From contig NZ_RRYI01000006.1 in assembly GCF_003931565.1 (NCBI RefSeq), positions 62,001 through 126,000 on the forward strand: DNA of 64,000 nucleotides. The letters run 5' to 3'. Positions 1 to 8,043 of the stretch are shown here, one piece after another. The stretch is from Caulobacter sp. 602-1 (GTDB lineage Bacteria > Pseudomonadota > Alphaproteobacteria > Caulobacterales > Caulobacteraceae). The notes under the pieces are model-generated. The model was given only the letters and a program-made list of their open reading frames with translations, ran no database searches and was not told the DNA's origin. The translations under genes and the position numbers were made by a program. The stretch's first letter is position 1. Each line of letters starts with the position of its first letter.

Positions 1-2
1 TG

Positions 3-731
3 CGCGACGACGCCCGCGATGCGCGTCGCTTCGCCTATGGCGATGTCCGGCTGGCCTTCAAGACCTATCTGTCGCGCTACGGCGAGGCGCGTCCGTTCAT
101 CATCGTCGGGGTGGAGCAGGGCGGTTCCCTGGCCGCGCGCCTGCTGCGCGAGGAGATCGCCACCGATCCAGACCTCAAGCGCCGCCTCGTCGCCGCCTAT
201 CTGATCGAGACGGTGGCCCCCGCCGACGAATACGGACCGAAGGCGGCGATCCCCGCCTGCGAACACAAGGGCGAGACCGGCTGCGTCGCGGCCTGGGCCT
301 CGGCTCAGGAGGGAGACTTCCGCGCGGTCCAGGAACTGACCGGCCGTTCGCTGGTCTGGGATGGGACCGACCAACTGGTCAATCTCGAGCACCGCGCGCC
401 GCTGTGCTTCAACCCGCTGCTGGGCGGGACCGGCCTGGAGCGCGCCCCGGCCAAGCTGAACCTCGGGGCGACCAACGCCACGGGCCTGGATTGGGGCGCG
501 CGGCCGCCCTTCCTGCAACGACAGGTCTCGGCGCGCTGCGAGAACGGCCTGCTGCGCACCAGCAAGCCCAAGTCCAGCGCCCTGCGCGACAGCGGCTCTT
601 GGGCCGATCGGCGCAAGGTCGACGCGTTCAATCTGTTCTACGCCGACCTTGAGGCCGACGCCCTGGCGCGCTCGGCGACGATGATCGGTCGCTCGCTAGC
701 CGCCGTTCCCGCCGTCCCGCAAGGCCGCTAG
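3..731 (+). CDS. DUF3089 family protein, 3' part (5' end outside window)
   Basis: The reading frame is open from the left edge, so the true start lies outside the window. The visible 242 residues include a hydrophobic strand followed by G-V-E-Q-G-G at about residues 36-41. This resembles the nucleophile-elbow position of alpha/beta hydrolases, but no serine sits there. The downstream C-E-H-K-G-E-T-G-C segment and the N-P-L-L-G motif fit my memory of the DUF3089 family, whose members are hydrolase-like proteins of unknown substrate. The last 36 bases overlap tail-to-tail with the DUF6285 gene on the other strand. Family assignment is from recall; enzymatic activity is unproven. Confidence 0.7.
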   Translation, partial: RDDARDARRFAYGDVRLAFKTYLSRYGEARPFIIVGVEQGGSLAARLLREEIATDPDLKRRLVAAYLIETVAPADEYGPKAAIPACEHKGETGCVAAWASAQEGDFRAVQELTGRSLVWDGTDQLVNLEHRAPLCFNPLLGGTGLERAPAKLNLGATNATGLDWGARPPFLQRQVSARCENGLLRTSKPKSSALRDSGSWADRRKVDAFNLFYADLEADALARSATMIGRSLAAVPAVPQGR

Positions 732-1076
732 GCCGCCATAGCTGGGCTGGTCGATGGCGATCTGGCCGATCGCCGTGGCCCGGAGGTGCGCCAGCAGGGC
801 GGGATCGAGCGGATCGAGCGCGCCCTCGCGCAGGGCTTCGCAGAGCCTGGCGTTGAGCATGGCGAAGTCGCCAACTGCCCCGAGAAGGGCGCTGAGCCGA
901 TCGACGGCCTCGGCTTCCAGCGTTGCGCCCTGTTCGGCTTCACGCGCCAAGGTGGCGCGGGCGTTGTCGGCGACGCGGGCCAGGAAGGCTTGGCGCGCAT
1001 CGCCTGGAAGGACGGCCTCTGCGTCGAAGGCGGCGACAGCCTCGGCCAATTCGGCGGCGGTAGGATGGCTGATCAA
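696..1076 (-). CDS. DUF6285-like small protein, coupled to phosphotransferase
   Basis: This 126-residue alanine-rich, probably helical protein begins with T-A-A-E-L-A-E-A-V, the usual opening of DUF6285 proteins. No ATG is available. I place the start at a TTG that overlaps the TGA stop of the upstream phosphotransferase (TTGA, 1076-1073), a typical translational-coupling arrangement. DUF6285 genes are commonly found directly after ACAD10/APH-type phosphotransferase genes, which agrees with the context here. No catalytic motif is visible and the molecular role is unknown. The end overlaps the DUF3089 gene tail-to-tail. Confidence 0.65.
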   Translation of the reverse strand: MISHPTAAELAEAVAAFDAEAVLPGDARQAFLARVADNARATLAREAEQGATLEAEAVDRLSALLGAVGDFAMLNARLCEALREGALDPLDPALLAHLRATAIGQIAIDQPSYGGLAALRDGGNGG

Positions 1077-2053
1077 GAAAGCATGCCCATCGGGGCCTCC
1101 ATCAGGGCCACGAGATCGATTTCGGCCTCGCTGGTTCGCCTGCCGATCATGGCGCGCTCGATCGAACGATCCTGGCCGGTGGCGAAGCTGGAATACATCA
1201 TCAGGCACATGACCCCCCATTTGAGCGAGCCCAGGGCCTGCCAGAACCGCACCCGGTCCAGCGAAATTTCGCCGCCATGGCCAGCGAGCAGGTCGGCATA
1301 GTCGCCAAAGCCGCCGACAGGCTTCCGCCATTCGCCAAAGCGCCAGGAATTGACGCAGATCCAGCCGAGGTCTTCGGCTGGGTCGCCTAGGTGGGCCAGC
1401 TCCCAGTCCAGCACGCCGACCAGACCGCCCGTCGGGTGGATCATCAGATTGCCATTGCGAAAGTCGCCGTGAACCAGCACCGGCCGTTCGGGCGGCGGAG
1501 GTGCGATGGACTCAAGCCAGCGGAACGCCGCCTCCAGGATTGGTCGCTGGGCGCCCAACTGGTGATAGATCTCCTCGTACCGAGCCAGTTCGCCGCGCGC
1601 GTCGGAGGTGGCCAGGTCTGGCAGGCCCGCGGTCGGCACGGCGTGGATCCGCGCAAGCACCTCGCCGCAGCGGCGAGCCAAGCCGGGCCGAACCCCGGCG
1701 AAAGCCTGGTCGCGGACGATCCTCCGGCCCAAGGTCTCGCCCTCCAGCCGGCGCATGACATAGGCCTCGCCAAGGCCGTCCCTGGGCGCGCAGACCCGGA
1801 CCACGCGGGGCGTCGGCGCCCCGGCCTGTTCAGCCGCGCGGATCAGGGCGGCCTCGGAGGCCAGGGACAGGGCGGTCTCGCGCATCGCCGCGCCGTCCGG
1901 CCGCCTGCGCAGGATCAGCGGCGTCCCATCGTCGAGATCGAAGGCCCAGGTTTCCAGGCTCGCGCCGCCGGACAAGCGGCGGGCGTTGACCGCCTCGGTC
2001 GCGGTCGGCGACAGGCGGGGAGCGAGGCGATCGAGAGCTGCGGCGACGTCCAT
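1073..2053 (-). CDS. APH/ACAD10-type phosphotransferase family protein
   Basis: The 326-residue product has the aminoglycoside-phosphotransferase/choline-kinase fold. The Brenner-type catalytic loop H-G-D-F-R-N-G-N is near residue 195 and the metal-binding D-W-E-L-A-H-L-G-D-P motif is about 20 residues later. The N-terminal lobe contains L-R-R-R-P-D-G, typical of the subgroup linked to acyl-CoA dehydrogenase ACAD10/11. That subgroup is thought to phosphorylate hydroxylated acyl-CoA or related small molecules rather than antibiotics. It starts with ATG and is followed with a 4-base overlap by a DUF6285 gene. The substrate cannot be read from the sequence. There is no reason to call it a resistance gene. 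Confidence 0.8.
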   Translation of the reverse strand: MDVAAALDRLAPRLSPTATEAVNARRLSGGASLETWAFDLDDGTPLILRRRPDGAAMRETALSLASEAALIRAAEQAGAPTPRVVRVCAPRDGLGEAYVMRRLEGETLGRRIVRDQAFAGVRPGLARRCGEVLARIHAVPTAGLPDLATSDARGELARYEEIYHQLGAQRPILEAAFRWLESIAPPPPERPVLVHGDFRNGNLMIHPTGGLVGVLDWELAHLGDPAEDLGWICVNSWRFGEWRKPVGGFGDYADLLAGHGGEISLDRVRFWQALGSLKWGVMCLMMYSSFATGQDRSIERAMIGRRTSEAEIDLVALMEAPMGMLS

Positions 2054-2159
2054 GGAACGAGCTTCCAGCTTTCACCTTACGTCACGCAAGAGGCCCGCAT
2101 CTTTACGGCGAGCCCGGCGCGCCTTACGCAACGAGGCTCAACTTCGCTCAGGATGTTCC

Positions 2160-3104
2160 ATGCCTTCCGGTCTCGCCGCGCTGCTCGATGACGTCGCGGC
2201 CATCACCAAGCTCGCCGCCGCCTCGTTGGACGATGTCGGAGCCGCCGCGGGCAAGGCCGGGTCGAAGGCCGTGGGCGTGGTGGTCGACGACGCCGCGGTG
2301 ACGCCGGGTTACGCCATGGGCTTCACGCCCGATCGCGAGTTGCCGATCGTCTGGAAGATCGCCGTCGGTTCGCTGCGCAACAAGCTGATCTTCCTGCTGC
2401 CGGGCGCCCTTTTGCTATCGGCCTTCGCGCCCTGGGCCGTGACGCCGATCCTGATGGTCGGCGGGGCCTATCTGGCCTTCGAGGCCACCGAGAAGATCCT
2501 TGAGGCCTTCACGCCCGAAGCCGAGGGCGAGGCGATCGAGGACCTGGCGCTCAGCGCGCCCGAACTTGAGAAGCAGAAGGTCGACGGCGCGATCCGCACC
2601 GACCTGATCCTGTCCGGCGAGATCATGGCCATAGCCCTGGCCGAAGTCGCGCATCTGGGTCTGGCGATGCAGGCGGTGGCGCTGGCCATCGTCGGCGTGC
2701 TGCTGACGGTCGTGGTCTATGGCGCGGTGGCGCTGATCGTGAAGATGGACGACATGGGCCTGCACCTGTCGCGCCGCGAGGCCAAGGGCGTGCAACGCTT
2801 CGGCCGCGGACTGGTCAAGGCCATGCCGTGGACCATGGAGGCGCTGACCGTGATCGGCACCGCCGCCATGCTGTGGGTCGGCGGCGGCATCATCGTCCAC
2901 GGCCTGGAGAAGTTCCACCTGACCCCGATCCCGCGCTGGGTCGAGGGCTTCTCGCATTGGGCGCATGGCGTCCCTGGGATCGGCGCCGTCACGGGCTGGC
3001 TGGCCTTCGCCCTGGGCTCGGCCGTGGTGGGCCTGGCGATCGGCGGCGTCCTGGCCGGCGTCATGCACCTCTGGCATCACCGCAAGGGCGCGGCGGCGCA
3101 TTAG
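2160..3104 (+). CDS. DUF808 (YedI-type) inner-membrane protein
   Basis: The 314-residue protein starts M-P-S-G-L-A-A-L-L-D-D-V-A, the characteristic beginning of the DUF808/YedI family. It has about five to six hydrophobic helices, for example around residues 75-105, 165-195, 225-250 and 280-305, with an amphipathic acidic segment (E-A-F-T-P-E-A-E-G-E) between the early helices. The family is widespread, membrane-embedded and of unknown function. The upstream gene is divergent and the downstream recG is convergent, so it is probably transcribed alone. I chose the ATG at the start of the conserved N-terminus rather than the longer upstream extension. Confidence 0.85.
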   Translation: MPSGLAALLDDVAAITKLAAASLDDVGAAAGKAGSKAVGVVVDDAAVTPGYAMGFTPDRELPIVWKIAVGSLRNKLIFLLPGALLLSAFAPWAVTPILMVGGAYLAFEATEKILEAFTPEAEGEAIEDLALSAPELEKQKVDGAIRTDLILSGEIMAIALAEVAHLGLAMQAVALAIVGVLLTVVVYGAVALIVKMDDMGLHLSRREAKGVQRFGRGLVKAMPWTMEALTVIGTAAMLWVGGGIIVHGLEKFHLTPIPRWVEGFSHWAHGVPGIGAVTGWLAFALGSAVVGLAIGGVLAGVMHLWHHRKGAAAH

Positions 3105-3111
3105 GCGCTTG

Positions 3112-5208
3112 CTACCCCGCCTCGTTCAGCGGCGAGGCCGGTTTCCAGTCGAACAGTTCCTGCATCGTGCGCAGCGCCTGGCCGCGCGGCGAGGTCAGGT
3201 CCGGGTCGCGGGCGAGGATCAGCCGGGCGTCGTCGGCGGCCACGGCAATCAGGTAGCGGTGCGCCACGGGGTCGGCCAGGCGATAGGCCGGAAAGCCGCT
3301 CTGCTTGAGCCCCAGCGGGTCGCCGCCGCCGCGCAGCTCCAGGTCCTTCTCGGCGATCTCGAAGCCATCGTCGCTGCGGCGCAGGATGTCGAGGCGCTTT
3401 TGGGCCACCTCGGACAGCGGCGGATCGTAGAGCAGCACGCACGAGCTCTCGCGTGTGCCACGGCCGACGCGGCCGCGTAGCTGGTGCAGTTGGGCCAGAC
3501 CGAAGCGGTCCGCGTGCTCGATGACCATGATGCTGGCGTTGGGGACATTGACCCCGACCTCGACCACGGTGGTGGCGACCAGAACGCTGACCTCGCCTTC
3601 GACGAAGCGCTGCATGACCGCGTCCTTCTCGGCGGCCGGCATCTGGCCGTGGACCAGGCCGACGCCGGGCAAGTGGCGGGCGAGGTCGACGGCGCGGTCC
3701 TCGGCGGCGCGCAGATCGACCTTGTCGGACTCCGAGACCAGCGGGCAGATCCAGAAAGCCTGGGCGCCGCCGGCGATGGCGCCGCGCAGGCGCTCGACGA
3801 TCTCGGGCACGCGCGGAGTCGGCGCGGCGCGGGTGGCGACCGGCGTGCGGCCCGGGGGCTTCTCGTCGATGCGGGAAACGTCGAGGTCGCCGAAGACCGT
3901 GAGCTCCAGCGTGCGCGGGATCGGCGTGGCCGACATGGCTAGCAGGTGGACGCCCCAATCTTCATTGGAGGGCCCCTTGTCCTGCAGGCGTCGGCGCTCA
4001 TTGACGCCGAAGCGGTGCTGCTCATCGATGATCGTCAGGGCCAGGCGGTCGAAGACGACGTCGTCCTGGAACAGGGCGTGGGTGCCGACGGCGACGTGGT
4101 GGGTTCCGTCCGCCAGGCCCAGAAGCTTGGCCGAACGGCTCGCGCCCTTGTCGCGGCCGGTCAGCAGGATCACCGACAGGCCCAGCGCCTGCAGCGGCGC
4201 GGCGATGGTCTCGTAGTGCTGGCGGGCCAGGATCTCGGTTGGGGCCATCAGGGCCGACTGGAGGCCGGCGCTGGCCGCGTCGGCCATGGCCAGCATGGCC
4301 ACGACCGTTTTGCCCGAGCCGACATCGCCCTGCAGCAATCGGCTCATCCGCTCGCCGGAGGCGAGGTCGCCGCGAATCTCCGAGAGCGAACGGATCTGGG
4401 CGCCGGTCAGCTTGAACGGCAGGGCCTTCTCGGCGGCTTCGGACAGCGGGCCGGACGGGATGCGCGGGCCCGGCGTCGCGCGGCGCGAGGCCTTGCGCTG
4501 GGCCAGGGCCAACTGGTGGGCCAGCAGTTCATCATAGGCCAGGCGCCGGCGCGGCCGGGCCAGGGGCGAGAGGTCCGCTTCGCTGGCGGGCGCGTGCGCC
4601 GCCGCCAGGGCCTGGCGCCAGCCCGGCAGCTTCTCGCGCTCGCGCCAGGCGGCGTCCTGCCACTCGGGGAGTTCGGGCGCGCGACTCAAGGCTTCCAGGG
4701 CGAACTTGCGGAAGGTGCGCGAGGGCAGGCCGTGGGTGGCGGGGTAGACCGTCTCTATCTCGGGAATGTCGCCGGCGCGCTCGGCGTCGACGATGTAGTC
4801 CGGGTGGGCGATCTGCAGTTCCGAGGCGTAGCCGTCGGGCCGTTCCACCTTTCCGCTGACCGCACGGCGCGCGCCCTTGGGGTGCTGGCGCTCCAGGTGC
4901 GGGCCGTGGCCCTTGAACCAGATCAGGGTCAGAAAGCCGGTCCCATCCCAGGCGCGGATCTTCCAGGGCTGGCCCAGGCGGCTGGGCGGCTGATGCTGGT
5001 CGATGGTGACGATGAAGGTCTGGACTTGGCCCTCGACGGCCTGATCGACCGTGGTCATCGAGCGCCGGATCAGGCCCGTCGGCGCGGTGAACAGCACGTC
5101 GCGCACGATCGGGCCGGCCAGCTTCTCGACCAGCGGCGCGACGCGCGGGCCCACGCCCTTGAGCGTGGACACCGGGCTGAACAGGGGGAAGAGAATCTCC
5201 GGACGCAT
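3112..5208 (-). CDS. recG: ATP-dependent DNA helicase RecG
   Basis: The 698-residue protein has the RecG order: an N-terminal wedge/OB domain (residues about 1-230) and an SF2 helicase core. The Walker A is L-L-Q-G-D-V-G-S-G-K-T, the motif II is D-E-Q-H-R-F-G-V, motif III is M-S-A-T-P-I-P-R-T, and the C-terminal motif VI region is H-Q-L-R-G-R-V-G-R-G. RecG remodels stalled replication forks and branch-migrates Holliday junctions. The length matches the family. I start at the ATG of M-R-P-E-I-L rather than the TTG four codons upstream. It converges on the DUF808 gene with only 7 bases between them. Confidence 0.95.
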   Translation of the reverse strand: MRPEILFPLFSPVSTLKGVGPRVAPLVEKLAGPIVRDVLFTAPTGLIRRSMTTVDQAVEGQVQTFIVTIDQHQPPSRLGQPWKIRAWDGTGFLTLIWFKGHGPHLERQHPKGARRAVSGKVERPDGYASELQIAHPDYIVDAERAGDIPEIETVYPATHGLPSRTFRKFALEALSRAPELPEWQDAAWREREKLPGWRQALAAAHAPASEADLSPLARPRRRLAYDELLAHQLALAQRKASRRATPGPRIPSGPLSEAAEKALPFKLTGAQIRSLSEIRGDLASGERMSRLLQGDVGSGKTVVAMLAMADAASAGLQSALMAPTEILARQHYETIAAPLQALGLSVILLTGRDKGASRSAKLLGLADGTHHVAVGTHALFQDDVVFDRLALTIIDEQHRFGVNERRRLQDKGPSNEDWGVHLLAMSATPIPRTLELTVFGDLDVSRIDEKPPGRTPVATRAAPTPRVPEIVERLRGAIAGGAQAFWICPLVSESDKVDLRAAEDRAVDLARHLPGVGLVHGQMPAAEKDAVMQRFVEGEVSVLVATTVVEVGVNVPNASIMVIEHADRFGLAQLHQLRGRVGRGTRESSCVLLYDPPLSEVAQKRLDILRRSDDGFEIAEKDLELRGGGDPLGLKQSGFPAYRLADPVAHRYLIAVAADDARLILARDPDLTSPRGQALRTMQELFDWKPASPLNEAG

Positions 5209-5260
5209 TGGGCGGAACAATATGCCGGTCGCGCGCCCGGAGGCAGCCCCTCGTGGCCGA

Positions 5261-5563
5261 TCAGTCGGCTTGGTTCATCACGGGCTGAAGCGCGATCACG
5301 AGATCGGAATACTCATCCGCCCGCGAGGCGCCCGACACGTTCAGGCGGGTGTAGAGCCAGGTCGCGCCATGGCGGGCATAGGCTTCCGACCAGCGGGTCT
5401 TGGCGTCGATCAGGTTGTTGGCCTCACCGGCGAAAACCACCGCGCCCTTGGCGTCGACATAGACGTAGTTGCCGGCGATCGTAGTCGCCGGGTCGCCGTT
5501 CTCGGCCAGCTTGTAGCGGTAGACGGCGCCCGAGGCGCCCTTGAGTTCGATGTAAGGCTTCAC
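5261..5563 (-). CDS. Small hypothetical protein (100 aa)
   Basis: This 100-residue soluble protein has no signal peptide or membrane segment. It looks beta-rich at the N-terminus (Y-R-Y-K-L-A-E-N-G-D, N-Y-V-Y-V-D-A-K-G) followed by a helix (N-N-L-I-D-A-K-T-R-W-S-E-A-Y). I do not recognise the family. It lies upstream of recG on the same strand with a 52-base gap, so co-transcription is possible. Codon usage and GC at third positions match the neighbours, which supports it being real. Confidence 0.6.
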   Translation of the reverse strand: MKPYIELKGASGAVYRYKLAENGDPATTIAGNYVYVDAKGAVVFAGEANNLIDAKTRWSEAYARHGATWLYTRLNVSGASRADEYSDLVIALQPVMNQAD

Positions 5564-5694
5564 GCTGTCCTCGCCATAAAAACCACCCGGCGTAGGGCTT
5601 TGGATTTAATCGTTAATCGCGCGCCTGAGCAGCGAGGCCGCCTACGCAATTCGCCTGACGCGCTAGCAGGACGTGAAGTGTCCCCTGGGCCAAA

Positions 5695-6435
5695 TTATGG
5701 CTGGAGGACACCCGACCTGGCCAGGAACTTGCGGGTCCGCTCTTCGCGCGGGGAGGCAAGCAACTGACGGGAGGGTCCTTGCTCCACGATCACGCCGCCG
5801 TCCATGAAAATCGTCCGGTCCGCGACATCTCGGGCGAAGTCCATCTGGTGGGTGACGATGACCATGGTCCTTTTCTCGACGGCCAGATCGCGGATCACGG
5901 CCAGCACCTCGCCGACCAGTTCGGGGTCAAGGGCCGAGGTCGGCTCGTCGAACAGGATGACCTCAGGATCCATGGCCAGGGCGCGGGCGATGGCGCAGCG
6001 CTGCTGCTGGCCGCCGGACAGGGCGGCGGGATAGGCGTCGGCCCGGCCGCCCAGGCCGACCTTTTCCAGCAAGGCCAGGCCGCGCGCGCTCGCCTTGGCG
6101 GGATCCTCCTTGCGGACGACCACTGGCCCTTCGATGACGTTCTCGAGCGCCGTCCTGTGCGGAAACAGATTGAAGCTCTGGAAGACGAAGCCGACCCGGC
6201 CGTTCAGCGCCCTGGCCAGCGGGATCTTGCCGCCCACCGTCACGCCCGCGATGGTCAAGTCGCCGCCGGTCAGCGGCTCCAGGCCCGCCAGGCAGCGCAG
6301 CAGGGTGCTTTTGCCCGAGCCGCTGGGGCCGATGATCGCCACCACCTCGCCGGGAGTGACGGTCAGGTCTACGCCCGCCAGGACGGGCGTTTCGCCGAAG
6401 CTCTTTCTCAAGCCTCTGGCGTCGATCGCGCTCAT
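5695..6435 (-). CDS. Polar amino-acid ABC transporter, ATP-binding subunit
   Basis: This 246-residue ABC ATPase is of the GlnQ/HisP type. It has Walker A G-P-S-G-S-G-K-S-T (about 37-45), a Q-loop at F-V-F-Q-S-F-N-L-F-P-H, signature L-S-G-G-Q-Q-Q-R, Walker B V-I-L-F-D-E-P-T-S-A-L-D-P and the H-loop V-T-H-Q-M. The F-N-L-F-P-H and L-D-P-E-L-V-G-E-V sequences are typical of the PAAT amino-acid family. It is the third gene of an operon (binding protein, permease, ATPase). Its ATG overlaps the permease stop by 4 bases. It powers uptake across the inner membrane; the substrate is not determinable here. Confidence 0.92.
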   Translation of the reverse strand: MSAIDARGLRKSFGETPVLAGVDLTVTPGEVVAIIGPSGSGKSTLLRCLAGLEPLTGGDLTIAGVTVGGKIPLARALNGRVGFVFQSFNLFPHRTALENVIEGPVVVRKEDPAKASARGLALLEKVGLGGRADAYPAALSGGQQQRCAIARALAMDPEVILFDEPTSALDPELVGEVLAVIRDLAVEKRTMVIVTHQMDFARDVADRTIFMDGGVIVEQGPSRQLLASPREERTRKFLARSGVLQP

Positions 6436-7091
6436 CGGCGGCCCTCCGCGGCGCGGCGTTCCAACCGGCCCTGCACGGCCGCCAGCACGGTGGAGAGGAT
6501 CCAGTAGATGGCCGCCGCGGCCAGGTACATGGTGAAGATCTCGTAGGTCCGGGCGGTAATCAGCTGAGCCTGGCGGAATAGCTCCGGCACCTGGATGGTG
6601 GCGGCCAGGGAGGTGTCCTTGACCAGACCGATGAAGCTGTTCGAAAGCGGCGCCACGGCGGTGCGGGCGGCCTGGGGCAGGATCACGCGACGCAGGGTCT
6701 GGCCGCGGCTCATGCCGAGCACGCTGGCGGCTTCCCATTGGCCCTTGTCGACGGCGTCGATGGCGCTGCGCAGGATCTCGCAGGAATAGGCCGCGACGTT
6801 CAGCGAGAAGCCGATGCCGGCGGCCGCGAGGGCAGGCATTTCGACGCCGAACTGAGGCAGGCCGTAGTAGATCAGAAAGAGCTGCACCAGCAGCGGCGTG
6901 CCCCGGAAGGCCGAGACATACACCGCCGCCGGCCAGCGCAGCAGGGGCGAGCGCGACAGGCGCATCAGGGCCAGGCCAAAGCCCAGCACGACCCCGATCC
7001 CCATGCCGATGACGCTGAGCAGGACGGTGTAGCCGGCGCCCTTCAGCAGCAGGGGCGCGGATTGGCGCAGCAGATCCAGACCCGTGTCCAT
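6432..7091 (-). CDS. Polar amino-acid ABC transporter, permease subunit
   Basis: This 219-residue inner-membrane protein is of the HisM/GlnP family. It has about five transmembrane helices and the EAA-loop signature near residues 120-150 (E-A-A-S-V-L-G-M-S-R-G-Q-T, then I-L-P-Q-A). The loop contacts the ATPase encoded just downstream. It begins 3 bases after the binding-protein gene and overlaps the ATPase gene, so the three are clearly one operon. Only one permease gene is present, so it probably works as a homodimer. Confidence 0.92.
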   Translation of the reverse strand: MDTGLDLLRQSAPLLLKGAGYTVLLSVIGMGIGVVLGFGLALMRLSRSPLLRWPAAVYVSAFRGTPLLVQLFLIYYGLPQFGVEMPALAAAGIGFSLNVAAYSCEILRSAIDAVDKGQWEAASVLGMSRGQTLRRVILPQAARTAVAPLSNSFIGLVKDTSLAATIQVPELFRQAQLITARTYEIFTMYLAAAAIYWILSTVLAAVQGRLERRAAEGRR

Positions 7092-7094
7092 GGC

Positions 7095-7880
7095 CTAGTG
7101 CGTCACGTCCATGCCGAACCACTGCCGCGAGATCGCCGACAGCTTGCCGCTGGCGCGCAGGGCCTCGATGGCCTGGTCGATGATCACCTTCAGGGCCGGG
7201 TCCTTCTTCATCGCCACGCCCGAGCCCTGGGCTGCGAACGGCGGGCCCGAGGCGACGAACTCCGGCGAGCTCTTGACGAAGTCGGCGGCGACCAGGCGGT
7301 CGTTCAGCACCGCGTCGATGCGGCCGGCGCGCAGGTCCTGGTACTTGGTGGGATCGTCGTCATAGGTGCGGATGTCGGCTTTTGGCACGTTGGTCCGCGC
7401 CCATTGCTCGTAATTGGTTCCGAGGCCGACGCCGACCTTCTTGCCGGAAAGATCCTCGGGCTTGTCCAGGCCGGGCTTGTCCTTGAGCTTGATGATCTGG
7501 ATGCCCGAGACGGTGTAGGGCTCGGAGAAGTCATACTTGGCTTGGCGCTCGGGCGTGATGGTGATTTGGTTGATCACCACGTCGACGCGGCCCGATTCCA
7601 GCGCGCCCAACAGGCCCGCGAACGGAGCGGGCCGGAAATCGGGCTTCAGGCCCAGCTGCGCGGCCAGGGCCTTGGCGAAGTCGACCTCGAAGCCGGCCAG
7701 CTGGCCGTTCTTGTCCTGGAAATTGAACGGCGGATAGGTGCCCTCCAGGCCGATGCGCAGGGTCCCCGAGGCCTTGATCCTATCCCAGGCGCTGGCGCCA
7801 GCGTCCGGTTTCTTACCGCAGGCGGCGAGCAGGGCGAGGCCGAGACCGGACAGGACGGCGCGGCGGGCAGGGAATCGCAT
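7095..7880 (-). CDS. Amino-acid ABC transporter substrate-binding lipoprotein
   Basis: The 261-residue protein begins M-R-F-P-A-R-R and has a lipoprotein signal ending in L-L-A-A-C (Cys about residue 20), so it should be anchored in the envelope. The rest is a family-3 solute-binding fold: G-T-L-R-I-G-L-E-G-T-Y-P-P-F-N-F, then G-F-E-V-D-F-A-K-A-L-A and V-D-V-V-I-N-Q-I-T-I-T-P-E-R. These are hallmarks of cystine/glutamine-type binding proteins. I preferred the ATG at 7880 over a start eight codons upstream because it sits directly before the Arg-rich signal. It is the first gene of the transporter operon. Confidence 0.9.
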   Translation of the reverse strand: MRFPARRAVLSGLGLALLAACGKKPDAGASAWDRIKASGTLRIGLEGTYPPFNFQDKNGQLAGFEVDFAKALAAQLGLKPDFRPAPFAGLLGALESGRVDVVINQITITPERQAKYDFSEPYTVSGIQIIKLKDKPGLDKPEDLSGKKVGVGLGTNYEQWARTNVPKADIRTYDDDPTKYQDLRAGRIDAVLNDRLVAADFVKSSPEFVASGPPFAAQGSGVAMKKDPALKVIIDQAIEALRASGKLSAISRQWFGMDVTH

Positions 7881-8043
7881 CGGACGAACCTTTGGGCGAA
7901 ACAATCTGTCGCAGTTCTATACGGGCGAGCGCGCTTCGCCAGCCCGAACATGGCGAAGCTGGCGCGACCTGACCGCGAATTAAGCTGACGTGGACACGGA
8001 CTCGGGGCCTGCTGCTCGGTTCATCCTGGTGAGGGGGAACATC

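Noticed and set aside
1073..2053. Aminoglycoside resistance gene
   Set aside because: Although the fold is APH-like, the coupled DUF6285 gene and sequence type point to the ACAD10-related metabolic group.
3946..5484. Plus-strand frame of 512 codons opposite recG
   Set aside because: Antisense of conserved recG motifs; no ribosome-binding site.
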